Shown here: positions 57,544-64,000 of the stretch, in pieces
How the letters are laid out: the number at the start of each line of letters is the position of its first letter
How positions within the stretch are numbered: the first letter of the stretch is position 1
DNA from: Nocardioides phosphati
GTDB taxonomy: Bacteria > Actinomycetota > Actinomycetes > Propionibacteriales > Nocardioidaceae
DNA length: 64,000 bases
Reading direction: 5' to 3'
Assembly: GCF_014646375.1 (NCBI RefSeq)
Contig: NZ_BMNI01000001.1
Coordinates: 393,949-457,948, forward strand
Position numbers and translations under genes: made by a program
Notes under the pieces: generated by a model
What the model was told of the DNA's origin: nothing
The model's input: the letters and a program-made list of their open reading frames with translations, nothing else
The model's database searches: none

Positions 57544-57939
57544 ATGTTCGCCAGCCTCCATCGCCGCAGCCGGGACGAGCGCGGGTCAGTGACCATCCAG
57601 ATGGTCTTCCTGATGCCCGCGCTCTTCCTGCTGATGTTCCTCGGCCTCCAGGGCGCCCTGTACTACCACGCGAAGCAGGTAGCGCTCGCGGCCGCGCAAG
57701 AGGGCGCCCGCGAGGCAGGCAGCGAGACCGGCAGCCGCGACGCCGGTGTGGCCACGGCGAACACGTTCCTCCAGGACGCCGGCGGATCCGACGTGATGAG
57801 CTCCACCACCGTCTCCGGATCACGGACCACGACCACCGCCACGGTCACCGTCACCGGCAAGTCCATGAGCGTGATCCCCGGCTGGCACGTCACCGTCACC
57901 CAGAGCGCCAGCGTCCCGGTCGAAAGGCTGACGGAATGA
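57544..57939 (+). CDS. TadE-like minor pseudopilin (Tad locus 2, first)
   Basis: A 131-residue protein with DERG|SVTIQ, in which the +5 Glu is replaced by Gln, and the hydrophobic helix MVFLMPALFLLMFLGLQGALYYHAKQVA. The external domain ends in VIPGWHVTVTQSASVPVERLT, nearly as in the first locus. It starts 6 bp after flp. Confidence 0.8.
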   Translation: MFASLHRRSRDERGSVTIQMVFLMPALFLLMFLGLQGALYYHAKQVALAAAQEGAREAGSETGSRDAGVATANTFLQDAGGSDVMSSTTVSGSRTTTTATVTVTGKSMSVIPGWHVTVTQSASVPVERLTE

Positions 57940-58388
57940 CCCCGTGGGTTCACGATTCCCAACGACGGCGCCGGGACGAGCGCGGATCGGTGGCCATCGA
58001 GGCCGCGATCGGCGTCCCGGCCTTCGGGCTTTTCGTGGCGATGATCATTCTCGGCGGCCGCGTGGAGATCGCCAACCAGGCAGTGGACGCAGCCGCCTAC
58101 GAGGCAGCCCGCGCGGCCTCGATCGAGCGGACCCAGAGTGAGGCGATCAGCTCCGGAAAGTCCGCGGCCACCAGCAGCCTGAACGACCAGGGTCTGCAGT
58201 GCACGACCACCAACATCACGGTCAACGCCGCGGCGTTCAACGCCCCGTTGGGAACCACCGGTCAAGTGACCGCCACCGTGACCTGCAAGGTCGACGTCGC
58301 GGACCTGAGCATCCCCGGCCTCCGCGGCACTCGGACGATCACCGCGACCGCCAGCAGCCCCGTCGACGCCTACCGGGAGCGCCGATGA
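57936..58388 (+). CDS. TadE-like minor pseudopilin (Tad locus 2, second)
   Basis: A 150-residue protein with DERG|SVAIE (Glu at +5), a hydrophobic helix and an external domain with two cysteines (LQCTTT and VTCKV) like the two in the first-locus counterpart. Overlaps its neighbours as ATGA. Confidence 0.8.
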   Translation: MTPWVHDSQRRRRDERGSVAIEAAIGVPAFGLFVAMIILGGRVEIANQAVDAAAYEAARAASIERTQSEAISSGKSAATSSLNDQGLQCTTTNITVNAAAFNAPLGTTGQVTATVTCKVDVADLSIPGLRGTRTITATASSPVDAYRERR

Positions 58389-58837
58389 TGAGCCACCGCA
58401 TCCGAAGCCTCACGACGCGGCGCTCGCGCGATGAGCGCGGCTCCATCAGCGTCTGGTTCGCGACTGCGTCCTTCGCGATGATCATCCTCGTCGGGATGGC
58501 CGTCGACCTCGGTGGCAAGGTCCACACCCAGCAGCAGGCCCGCAGCGCGGCATCCCAGGCCGCCCGCACCGGCGCCCAGGAGGTCCAGGGCTCGACTGCG
58601 GTGCGCGGCGAGGACCTCCGCGTCGACATCTACGCAGCCAAGGCGGCTGCCTTGGACTACCTCCACGCCGCCGGCGTGGAGGGAACCGCGCGCGTCGTCG
58701 ACGGCGACACCCTGATCGTCACCACCACCGACACCTACACCAGCAAGTTCCTCGGGATCATCGGCCTGGACACCATGCAGGTCACCGGGGAGGCGTCCGC
58801 GCGGCTCATCCGCGCCGAAGGAGGCATCGAGAGATGA
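58385..58837 (+). CDS. TadG-like pseudopilin (Tad locus 2)
   Basis: A 150-residue protein with DERG|SISVW, the same unusual Trp at +5 as in the first locus, then VDLGGKVHTQQQARSAASQAART. Retention of SISVW in both copies suggests the Trp is functional and that this protein may not be cut like the pilins. ATG at 58385; a second ATG follows at once. Confidence 0.78.
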   Translation: MMSHRIRSLTTRRSRDERGSISVWFATASFAMIILVGMAVDLGGKVHTQQQARSAASQAARTGAQEVQGSTAVRGEDLRVDIYAAKAAALDYLHAAGVEGTARVVDGDTLIVTTTDTYTSKFLGIIGLDTMQVTGEASARLIRAEGGIER

Positions 58838-61800
58838 CTACGCCCACCCATCCCTCCCTGGGCCAGCGACTCACCGGCCTCGCGGCCTCGGTCGCCGTGC
58901 TCGGCATCGTCCTCGGGCTGCCCGCACTGTTCCTCGCGATCGGTGCCAGCCCCATCCCGGACCAGATCCCCACCCTGGACGGCATCAAGAACGCGCTTCT
59001 GGCGCCCGACGACGGCACGCTCGTCCTCGGCCTGTTCAAGGTGATCGGCTGGGTCGCGTGGGCCTTCATGGCGCTGAGCCTGGTCGTGGAGGCCATGGCA
59101 CGGCTCCGCAAGGTCCAGGCGCCCCAGCTGCCGGGCCTGGGTCGGCCGCAGGCCGCAGCCCGTGGCCTGATCGGCTTTGCGGCGTTGCTGTTCATCGCCG
59201 CACCCATCGCCGCGCAGGCATCCACGATCAGCTCGGCCGCTGCGGCCCCGGTGGCGGTGGGACACGTCACCGCCGGTGCCGTCGACCAGGCGCCTGCCCA
59301 GCAGGATGTCAAGGTCGAGACGAAGCAGGAGCGCAAGGGCCCCAAGACCGTCGACCACGCGGTGAAGGCGGGGGAGAGCCTTTGGTCGATCGCCGAGGAC
59401 CACTTCGGCGACGGCGCCCGCTACAAGGAGCTCGTCGAGCTCAATCGCGATCTCCTCGGCGAGCAGCCGAGCTTCCTCGAGCCCGGATGGGTCCTCAATC
59501 TGCCCGCGCTCAACGACGGGGGTCCGGCGCACGACTACACCGTGCAGCCCACTGACACTCTCAGCGAGATCGCCCAAGAGCAGCTCGGCGACGCCGACCG
59601 CTGGCCCGAGATCTACCAGGCCTCCACCGGCATCACCCAGCCCGGCGGGGCCCAGCTGACCGACCCCGACGTCATCGACATCGGCTGGAAGCTCAACATC
59701 CCCGGCGCCGAGACACCCGCTAGCCCCGAGGACCAGCAGCCGGTCGACCCGCCGGCCGAAGAGAAGCCTCCGGTCGACCCACCGGCCGAGGAGGAGCCTC
59801 CCGTCGTCCCGGAGTCCGAGGTGCCCGAGACGGCCGTGCCCGACGTCGCACCCCCCCAGGCCGAGGAGCCCACTGCACCGGCCGCGGAAGTCGACCAGGT
59901 CGACGACGCTGACGACTCGATCCTCGACGCGCCGTGGGTCCTCGCTGGTCTGACCGGCGGGGGCGTCCTGCTGTCCGGAGCACTGCTCATGGCCCTGCGG
60001 TCTCGTCGCCGCGCCGGATACCGGAACCGGCCGCCCGGCCGCGCGATCGCCGCCCCGCCTCCGGAGCTCGCGCCGGTCGAGATGACCCTGAACGCAACCG
60101 GTGCCGCGGCCGCGGCAACCGTGGAGTTCGCCGACGAAGCGCTGCGCCGGCTCGCGGCCGCCGTCGGCGCGCAGGGCACCACGATGCCGCCGCTCGCGGC
60201 CGTAGAGCTCGCGGACGGCAAGCTGACCCTGCATCTCAGCGCGCCGGCCGCCGTCCCGGCCCCCTGGGTAGGCAGCCCGGACCAGACCCACTGGCACGTC
60301 AGCACGGACACCGCCGTCGACGAGCTCGGCCCCGACACCGGCAACGTTGAGCCGCCTTATCCGCTCCTGGCCACCATCGGCATGAGCGACACCGGCGAGA
60401 CGTGGCTGCTCAACTGCGAGGAGCTGTCCACCCTCACCATCAGCGGCGACCCGACCTACAGCCGGGACTTCGCCCGCCACCTCGCCGCGCAGCTGGCCTT
60501 CAACCCGTGGTCGCGGCGCGTGCAGGTCGACTGCATCGGTGTGGCTGAGGAAGCCGTCGCCATGGACGAGCGGATCAGCTACTACCCGACCGGAGCAGCC
60601 GGGTCGCCCGCGACCGCCGAAGCCCTCGCGGCCGCCGTCACCACGGTCGACCGAGCCAAGCGACACAACACCGACGTGTCCACGGCACGCACCGGTACCG
60701 TCGACGACGACACCTGGCCCGCCCGGATGCTGCTGCTCGACGCGGCAGCCGGAGAACCCGATGACCTCGAGCAGCTGCTGCAGCTGGTCAACGACCACGT
60801 CGGGCAGTCCGCCACCTCCATCGTCGTCGCCGGCGAACGCCCCAACACGCTGGGCGCCGTCCTGCACATGACGAACACCGGCCGCGTCGTCCTCGAACAC
60901 GCCGGCCTTAACCTCATCGCCGTCGGCCTCACCAGCGACGAGGCCCGCGGCTGCGCCCTGGTCTACGCACATAGCGACACCCCGGAGTACGTCGACATGC
61001 CCGTGGACGAGACTGCCACCGACGGCTGGGAGGCCTACACCGACTCTTCTGGCGCCCTGCGCCGCGAGTACACCCTGCCCCGCAGCACCCCCGCCGGCGC
61101 CGTCGACGAGCCACTGGCCTCCCTCCTGGATGGCGACGACGAGGACTACATTCGCGAGAGCCCGGTCGTCCAGGAGGACCTCGACGCGCTCGCGCCCAAG
61201 GTCCCCGACCACGTCCGCGCCGAGGTCGAGAAGAAGGATCCCACCCTCGACCAGGACATCGCCGACTGGTTCTCCACCGACTGCAAACGGCCCCGACTCA
61301 CCCTGCTCGGCCCCGTCACGGCCCGCGCCTACGGCAAGCCCCTGGCCAAGCGCAAGGACTACTTCATCGAGCTCCTCGCCTACCTCGCGCTGCACCGCGA
61401 GAACGGTGCTACCCGCGAGCAGATCGAAACGGCCTTCTCCATCTCCGATGGCAAGGTGCGCGACTACACCAACATCGTCCGCGACTGGCTCGGCACCAAC
61501 CCCCAAACCGGTGAGAAGCACCTGCCCTACGCCGACAAGGCACCCGCCAAGAAGCTCACCGGCGTCAACGTCTACCAGGTCGACGACGGCCTGCTCGTCG
61601 ACCTCGACCTGTTCAGGCGGCTCCGCAAGCGCGGCCAGGCACGAGGAGGAGCCGAAGGTCTCGCGGACCTCTGCGCCGCCCTCGAGCTCGTCGGAGAGGC
61701 CCCGCCGTTCAGCCAGAAGCGGGTAGACGGCTGGGAGTGGTTGATCCAGGAGAACAACCGCGTTGATCAGATGGCCCCGCGCTGGATCGCCGACGTCGCG

Positions 61801-62064
61801 CTCATCGTCGTCACAGAGGCGCTGGCCGCCGACGACCTGGTCAAGGCCCGCTCCGCGGCCTACGTCGTCAACCGGGTCGACTCCGACGCAGAGAGCACCC
61901 GCCTGTGCCTGGCGCACGTCTTGAAGGCCGAGGGCGACCAACTTGAGGCCGACCGGATCCTCCGCGAGGAGATCTGCAACCGGTCCGACGACGGCGACGC
62001 CCCGTTGGAACTGTCGGAGCGTACGAAGACCATCATCAGTACCCACGGCTGGCTCGCGAGCTGA
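58834..62064 (+). CDS. membrane-anchored LysM protein with C-terminal SARP/BTAD-like regulator domain (Tad locus 2)
   Basis: A 1076-residue paralog of the protein encoded at 22620. Membrane segments lie near 15-37, 63-86, 110-128 and 369-390; LysM domains at about 173-224 and 234-290; a Pro/Glu-rich repeat (VDPPAEEKP, VDPPAEEEP) links them to the fourth helix. The last 260 residues start with a winged-helix-like SARP segment (RPRLTLLGPVTARAYGKPL...LLAYLALHRENGATREQIETAF), followed by BTAD-like helices. LysM outside and regulator inside suggests a wall-state sensor. It overlaps the TadG gene as ATGA. Confidence 0.85.
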   Translation: MTTPTHPSLGQRLTGLAASVAVLGIVLGLPALFLAIGASPIPDQIPTLDGIKNALLAPDDGTLVLGLFKVIGWVAWAFMALSLVVEAMARLRKVQAPQLPGLGRPQAAARGLIGFAALLFIAAPIAAQASTISSAAAAPVAVGHVTAGAVDQAPAQQDVKVETKQERKGPKTVDHAVKAGESLWSIAEDHFGDGARYKELVELNRDLLGEQPSFLEPGWVLNLPALNDGGPAHDYTVQPTDTLSEIAQEQLGDADRWPEIYQASTGITQPGGAQLTDPDVIDIGWKLNIPGAETPASPEDQQPVDPPAEEKPPVDPPAEEEPPVVPESEVPETAVPDVAPPQAEEPTAPAAEVDQVDDADDSILDAPWVLAGLTGGGVLLSGALLMALRSRRRAGYRNRPPGRAIAAPPPELAPVEMTLNATGAAAAATVEFADEALRRLAAAVGAQGTTMPPLAAVELADGKLTLHLSAPAAVPAPWVGSPDQTHWHVSTDTAVDELGPDTGNVEPPYPLLATIGMSDTGETWLLNCEELSTLTISGDPTYSRDFARHLAAQLAFNPWSRRVQVDCIGVAEEAVAMDERISYYPTGAAGSPATAEALAAAVTTVDRAKRHNTDVSTARTGTVDDDTWPARMLLLDAAAGEPDDLEQLLQLVNDHVGQSATSIVVAGERPNTLGAVLHMTNTGRVVLEHAGLNLIAVGLTSDEARGCALVYAHSDTPEYVDMPVDETATDGWEAYTDSSGALRREYTLPRSTPAGAVDEPLASLLDGDDEDYIRESPVVQEDLDALAPKVPDHVRAEVEKKDPTLDQDIADWFSTDCKRPRLTLLGPVTARAYGKPLAKRKDYFIELLAYLALHRENGATREQIETAFSISDGKVRDYTNIVRDWLGTNPQTGEKHLPYADKAPAKKLTGVNVYQVDDGLLVDLDLFRRLRKRGQARGGAEGLADLCAALELVGEAPPFSQKRVDGWEWLIQENNRVDQMAPRWIADVALIVVTEALAADDLVKARSAAYVVNRVDSDAESTRLCLAHVLKAEGDQLEADRILREEICNRSDDGDAPLELSERTKTIISTHGWLAS

Positions 62065-62087
62065 CTCGGGAAGGGAGCACCCAGCAC

Positions 62088-62363
62088 ATGACCACGTTCA
62101 ACCAGGAACTCACCGGCCGCTACGTCGCGGCCGGCGGCGACCGACCCGACCTCGACGCCCGCCGCGTAGCCCGGGCCGTCTTCGTCCGCGACACCGTCCG
62201 CGCCCTCTACAACGCCGACAAGAAGTTCGGCATCGACCCAGCCGACAACGGCTCGCTGGCCGAGCTCGTCGACGCCGCCGAAGAACACCTCGAGCACATC
62301 GCCGACGACGTCAGCCAGCGATCCGTCATGGCGCCACCCAACACAGGAGGAGACACCGAATGA
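62088..62363 (+). CDS. hypothetical protein found only in Tad locus 2, 91 aa
   Basis: A small soluble protein (FNQELTGRYVAAGGDRPDLDARRVARAVF...LAELVDAAEEHLEHIADDV) with two probable helices. It has no counterpart in the first Tad locus, where the regulator gene is followed by the hairpin at 22476. GGGAAGGGAG precedes the ATG. The stop overlaps the lipoprotein start (ATGA). Confidence 0.6.
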   Translation: MTTFNQELTGRYVAAGGDRPDLDARRVARAVFVRDTVRALYNADKKFGIDPADNGSLAELVDAAEEHLEHIADDVSQRSVMAPPNTGGDTE

Positions 62364-62926
62364 GGAAGCACCACTCCGTACTTGGGGGAGTGGCCCTCGC
62401 CCTCTCCCTGACCCTCACGGGCTGCTCGGACGACGGCACCGAACCCGACGCCACCGACACGCCCACCGCGACACCGAGCGAGACGCCCACCAGCGCCTCG
62501 CCCACGCCGAAGACCACCGAGGAGAAGGCAGCGGCCCAGCTGCAGACCTACCTCGAGGTCCGCGACGTTGCCTATGCGAAGCGGACCATCGACTTCAAGA
62601 CCCTCAATCCCGTCGCGACCGGAGGGGAGTTCCTTGAACTGCAGGAGGCGGTCGTGGACATGACGATGGCTGACGTCACCAAGACCGGGAACTACGTCCA
62701 CACGATCGGGGAACCGCGCAATCGCGGCAACTCGATCGAGATCACGGACTGCGAGGACCGCTCGGGAGTCACCGTGAAGGTCAAGGGCAAGGTCCGCACG
62801 CCCGACTACAAGGCACCGGACGGCAACCCTCTCCGCAACCCGGCGCCGGTGAAGTACACGCTGGTCAAGGACAAGGGCACATGGAAGGTGTCCGAATCTG
62901 ATCTGCTCTGGGACCAGTCATGCTGA
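62360..62926 (+). CDS. Tad-linked lipoprotein (Tad locus 2)
   Basis: A 188-residue lipoprotein with signal peptide MRKHHSVLGGVALALSLT and lipobox LTGCSDD, a Thr/Pro/Ser linker, then a small alpha/beta domain with AAAQLQTYLEVRDVAY at its start and KGTWKVSESDLL at its end. Same plan as the product of 32863. In this locus the lipoprotein and Cys-rich genes come last, in the first locus they come first. Confidence 0.8.
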   Translation: MRKHHSVLGGVALALSLTLTGCSDDGTEPDATDTPTATPSETPTSASPTPKTTEEKAAAQLQTYLEVRDVAYAKRTIDFKTLNPVATGGEFLELQEAVVDMTMADVTKTGNYVHTIGEPRNRGNSIEITDCEDRSGVTVKVKGKVRTPDYKAPDGNPLRNPAPVKYTLVKDKGTWKVSESDLLWDQSC

Positions 62927-63798
62927 GGCGCCTTCTTGCGCTGCTGGCGATGCTGGGCGCGTCGTTCGTAGTCGTAGTCGCCGTGGCGCCCTCTGCGATC
63001 GCTGACTGTGACGTCGACGAAGAGACCGGCGAAGTCGTGTGCGAAGACGAAGACGATGGCAACGACGGGGGCACCCACACGGGCGGCTCCTCGACCTGCA
63101 AGTACGACGGGAAAGAGATTCCGTGCACAGGTCCTGAGGGGTCGGTGTGGAGCAGCAAGTACGGGTGCTGGATCGGGGAGAGGGGCCCGGACGACTTGGT
63201 CCCACCCGAGGGTCAGACCAAGGAGGACGGCTGGTGGCATGTCTGCTACTTCCCGCCGCCGGGATCGTCGTGGGAGTACATGTGGATCTTGACCGGCGAG
63301 GTCGGCATCGACCCGGTGGTCCTCGCCCAGCGAGCGATCGCCTCGATGAACCTGGACCCGATCGAGATCGGCATCGTTCCCGAGTCCGCAGCTAACCGCG
63401 CCGGCCTGGTCGGCCTGCCGGTGTGGATGTGGGTCGACCAGCCGACTGACGTCACGTTCGGTCCGATCAGTGCGTCCGCGAGCGAAGGAACGGTCTCGGT
63501 CAGCGCAACGGCCAACGTCTCCAGCATCGTGTGGGACATGGGGGACGGGACGAAGGTGAACTGCACCGGCAAGGGCACGCCGTACGCCGATCACTACGGC
63601 AAGCAGGCCTCCCCGACCTGCGGGCACCGCTACGCGAAGATGTCGGACGACCAGCCCGACGGGGCGTACCAGGTCACCGCCACCAGCCACTGGGTCGTCG
63701 AGTGGACCGGTGGCGGTCAGTCCGGAACCATCGAGTTCGACCTGACCACCGAGCCGCTCCCGATCCGCATCGGGGAGGCCCAGGTGCTCACGCAGTGA
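62920..63798 (+). CDS. secreted Cys-rich PKD-like protein (Tad locus 2)
   Basis: A 292-residue exported protein (signal peptide about 1-28, ending SAIA-DC). An acidic stretch with CDVDEETGEVVCEDEDD is followed by several Cys pairs, and the C-terminal half repeats the features of the first copy: GLPVWMWVDQP, VWDMGDGTKVNC, PTCGHRYAKM. The ending IRIGEAQVLTQ matches VAIAVGEAQVLVQ. Overlaps the lipoprotein gene by 7 bases. Conserved Cys and Gly-Asp-Gly point to a disulfide-stabilised beta-sandwich at the surface. Confidence 0.76.
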   Translation: MLRRLLALLAMLGASFVVVVAVAPSAIADCDVDEETGEVVCEDEDDGNDGGTHTGGSSTCKYDGKEIPCTGPEGSVWSSKYGCWIGERGPDDLVPPEGQTKEDGWWHVCYFPPPGSSWEYMWILTGEVGIDPVVLAQRAIASMNLDPIEIGIVPESAANRAGLVGLPVWMWVDQPTDVTFGPISASASEGTVSVSATANVSSIVWDMGDGTKVNCTGKGTPYADHYGKQASPTCGHRYAKMSDDQPDGAYQVTATSHWVVEWTGGGQSGTIEFDLTTEPLPIRIGEAQVLTQ

Positions 63799-63956
63799 GC
63801 GGCTTCGGCAACGCGTGCCAACTTCTGCCAGACGCCGGTTAGCGGAGCTCGCCTTCATCCCGTAGGTCGGCGACATTGCGAATGTCACCTTCCTGATACA
63901 CGGATCTGTGTAATGTTCCTGATACATCAAGCACGGGGATCGAGGAACGAGCGAGC
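63799..63956 (+). promoter_or_regulatory. repeat-rich regulatory region before the truncated right-edge gene
   Basis: Three signals are packed in 55 bases: a perfect inverted repeat GACATT-GCG-AATGTC (63872-63886), a second inverted repeat TACAC-N6-GTGTA (63897-63912), and a direct repeat of TTCCTGATACA (63890-63900 and 63916-63926, period 26). The stretch is far richer in A+T than its surroundings. GAGGA lies 10 bases before the ATG at 63957. It looks like a tightly controlled promoter with cooperative operators. Confidence 0.6.
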
Positions 63957-64000
63957 ATGGCAGAACCGACCGCGGCAACCGTGACGGCGACGACCGCACG
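63957..64000 (+). CDS. truncated gene at the right edge (first 14 codons)
   Basis: Only the start is in the window: MAEPTAATVTATTA. This is too short to identify. GAGGA upstream and the elaborate operator region support a real start. The Ala/Thr-rich beginning fits many DNA-binding or replication proteins with flexible N-termini, but no call is possible. Confidence 0.5.
   Translation, partial: MAEPTAATVTATTA

Noticed and set aside
1..64000. CRISPR arrays, rRNA genes, insertion sequences
   Set aside because: No regularly spaced repeats, no rRNA-like sequence and no transposase frame were seen.

Overview
The window is high-GC DNA with many GTG and TTG starts and long runs of ATGA, GTGA and TGATG gene overlaps. 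Gene families are typical of Actinobacteria, most plausibly a Nocardioides-like member of the Nocardioidaceae; that placement is inferred from family resemblance, not from a search. It reads as an accessory-rich segment: a conjugative element loaded with metal resistance, then a tRNA gene, a block of unfamiliar genes, and a second, probably resident, pilus locus.

Region 1 (1-7451) handles metals. On the minus strand an operon encodes a TauE/SafE-type membrane protein with a C-terminal cupredoxin domain, a heavy-metal-associated (HMA) domain protein and an overlooked 38-residue membrane peptide. Facing the other way are a CopZ-like chaperone and a CopA-type Cu(+) ATPase. Two small cysteine proteins, an ArsR-family repressor with a candidate operator over its start codon, and two cation diffusion facilitators follow.

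Region 2 (7657-22441, minus strand) is the core of a conjugative element: coupling protein, ArdC-like antirestriction protein, VirB4-type ATPase, SCO6880-like protein, VirB6/TrbL-like protein, two small membrane proteins, an NlpC/P60 wall hydrolase, a VirB8-like protein, a ParB-like protein and a primase-polymerase. One gene (16475-17214) carries a one-base frameshift. Region 3 (22620-33480, minus) is a complete actinobacterial Tad pilus operon: lipoprotein, secreted Cys-rich protein, SAF/CpaB-like protein, TadZ, TadA, TadB, TadC, Flp, two TadE, TadG and a membrane-anchored LysM/SARP-like regulator. Region 4 (33833-39042) has the MobF relaxase-helicase TraA and a tyrosine integrase broken by frameshifts, so the element may no longer move by itself. 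Region 5 (39125-43639) is a mercury operon: merR divergent from merA, merB, a MerF-like transporter, a TlpA-like lipoprotein and a CcdA-like protein.

Region 6 (43708-52196) holds a YdeI-like gene, tRNA-fMet, and a cluster of poorly known genes including an M48-like membrane protein without HExxH, a secreted thermonuclease, coiled-coil proteins, very small ORFs and a two-domain XRE regulator. Region 7 (52197-63798, plus) is a second Tad operon paralogous gene by gene to Region 3, but with the lipoprotein/Cys-rich pair moved from the front to the back and one extra small gene. The right edge holds a repeat-rich regulatory region and the first codons of a truncated gene.

The strongest unexplained signals are: (i) an octamer GACGGGCG/CGCCCGTC concentrated about twenty-fold in 22.4-39.1 kb, including a perfect hairpin made of two copies; (ii) two Tad loci each ending in a LysM/SARP-like membrane regulator; (iii) a Cys/His-rich small gene with an in-frame TGA; and (iv) the unfamiliar 45-51 kb cluster.
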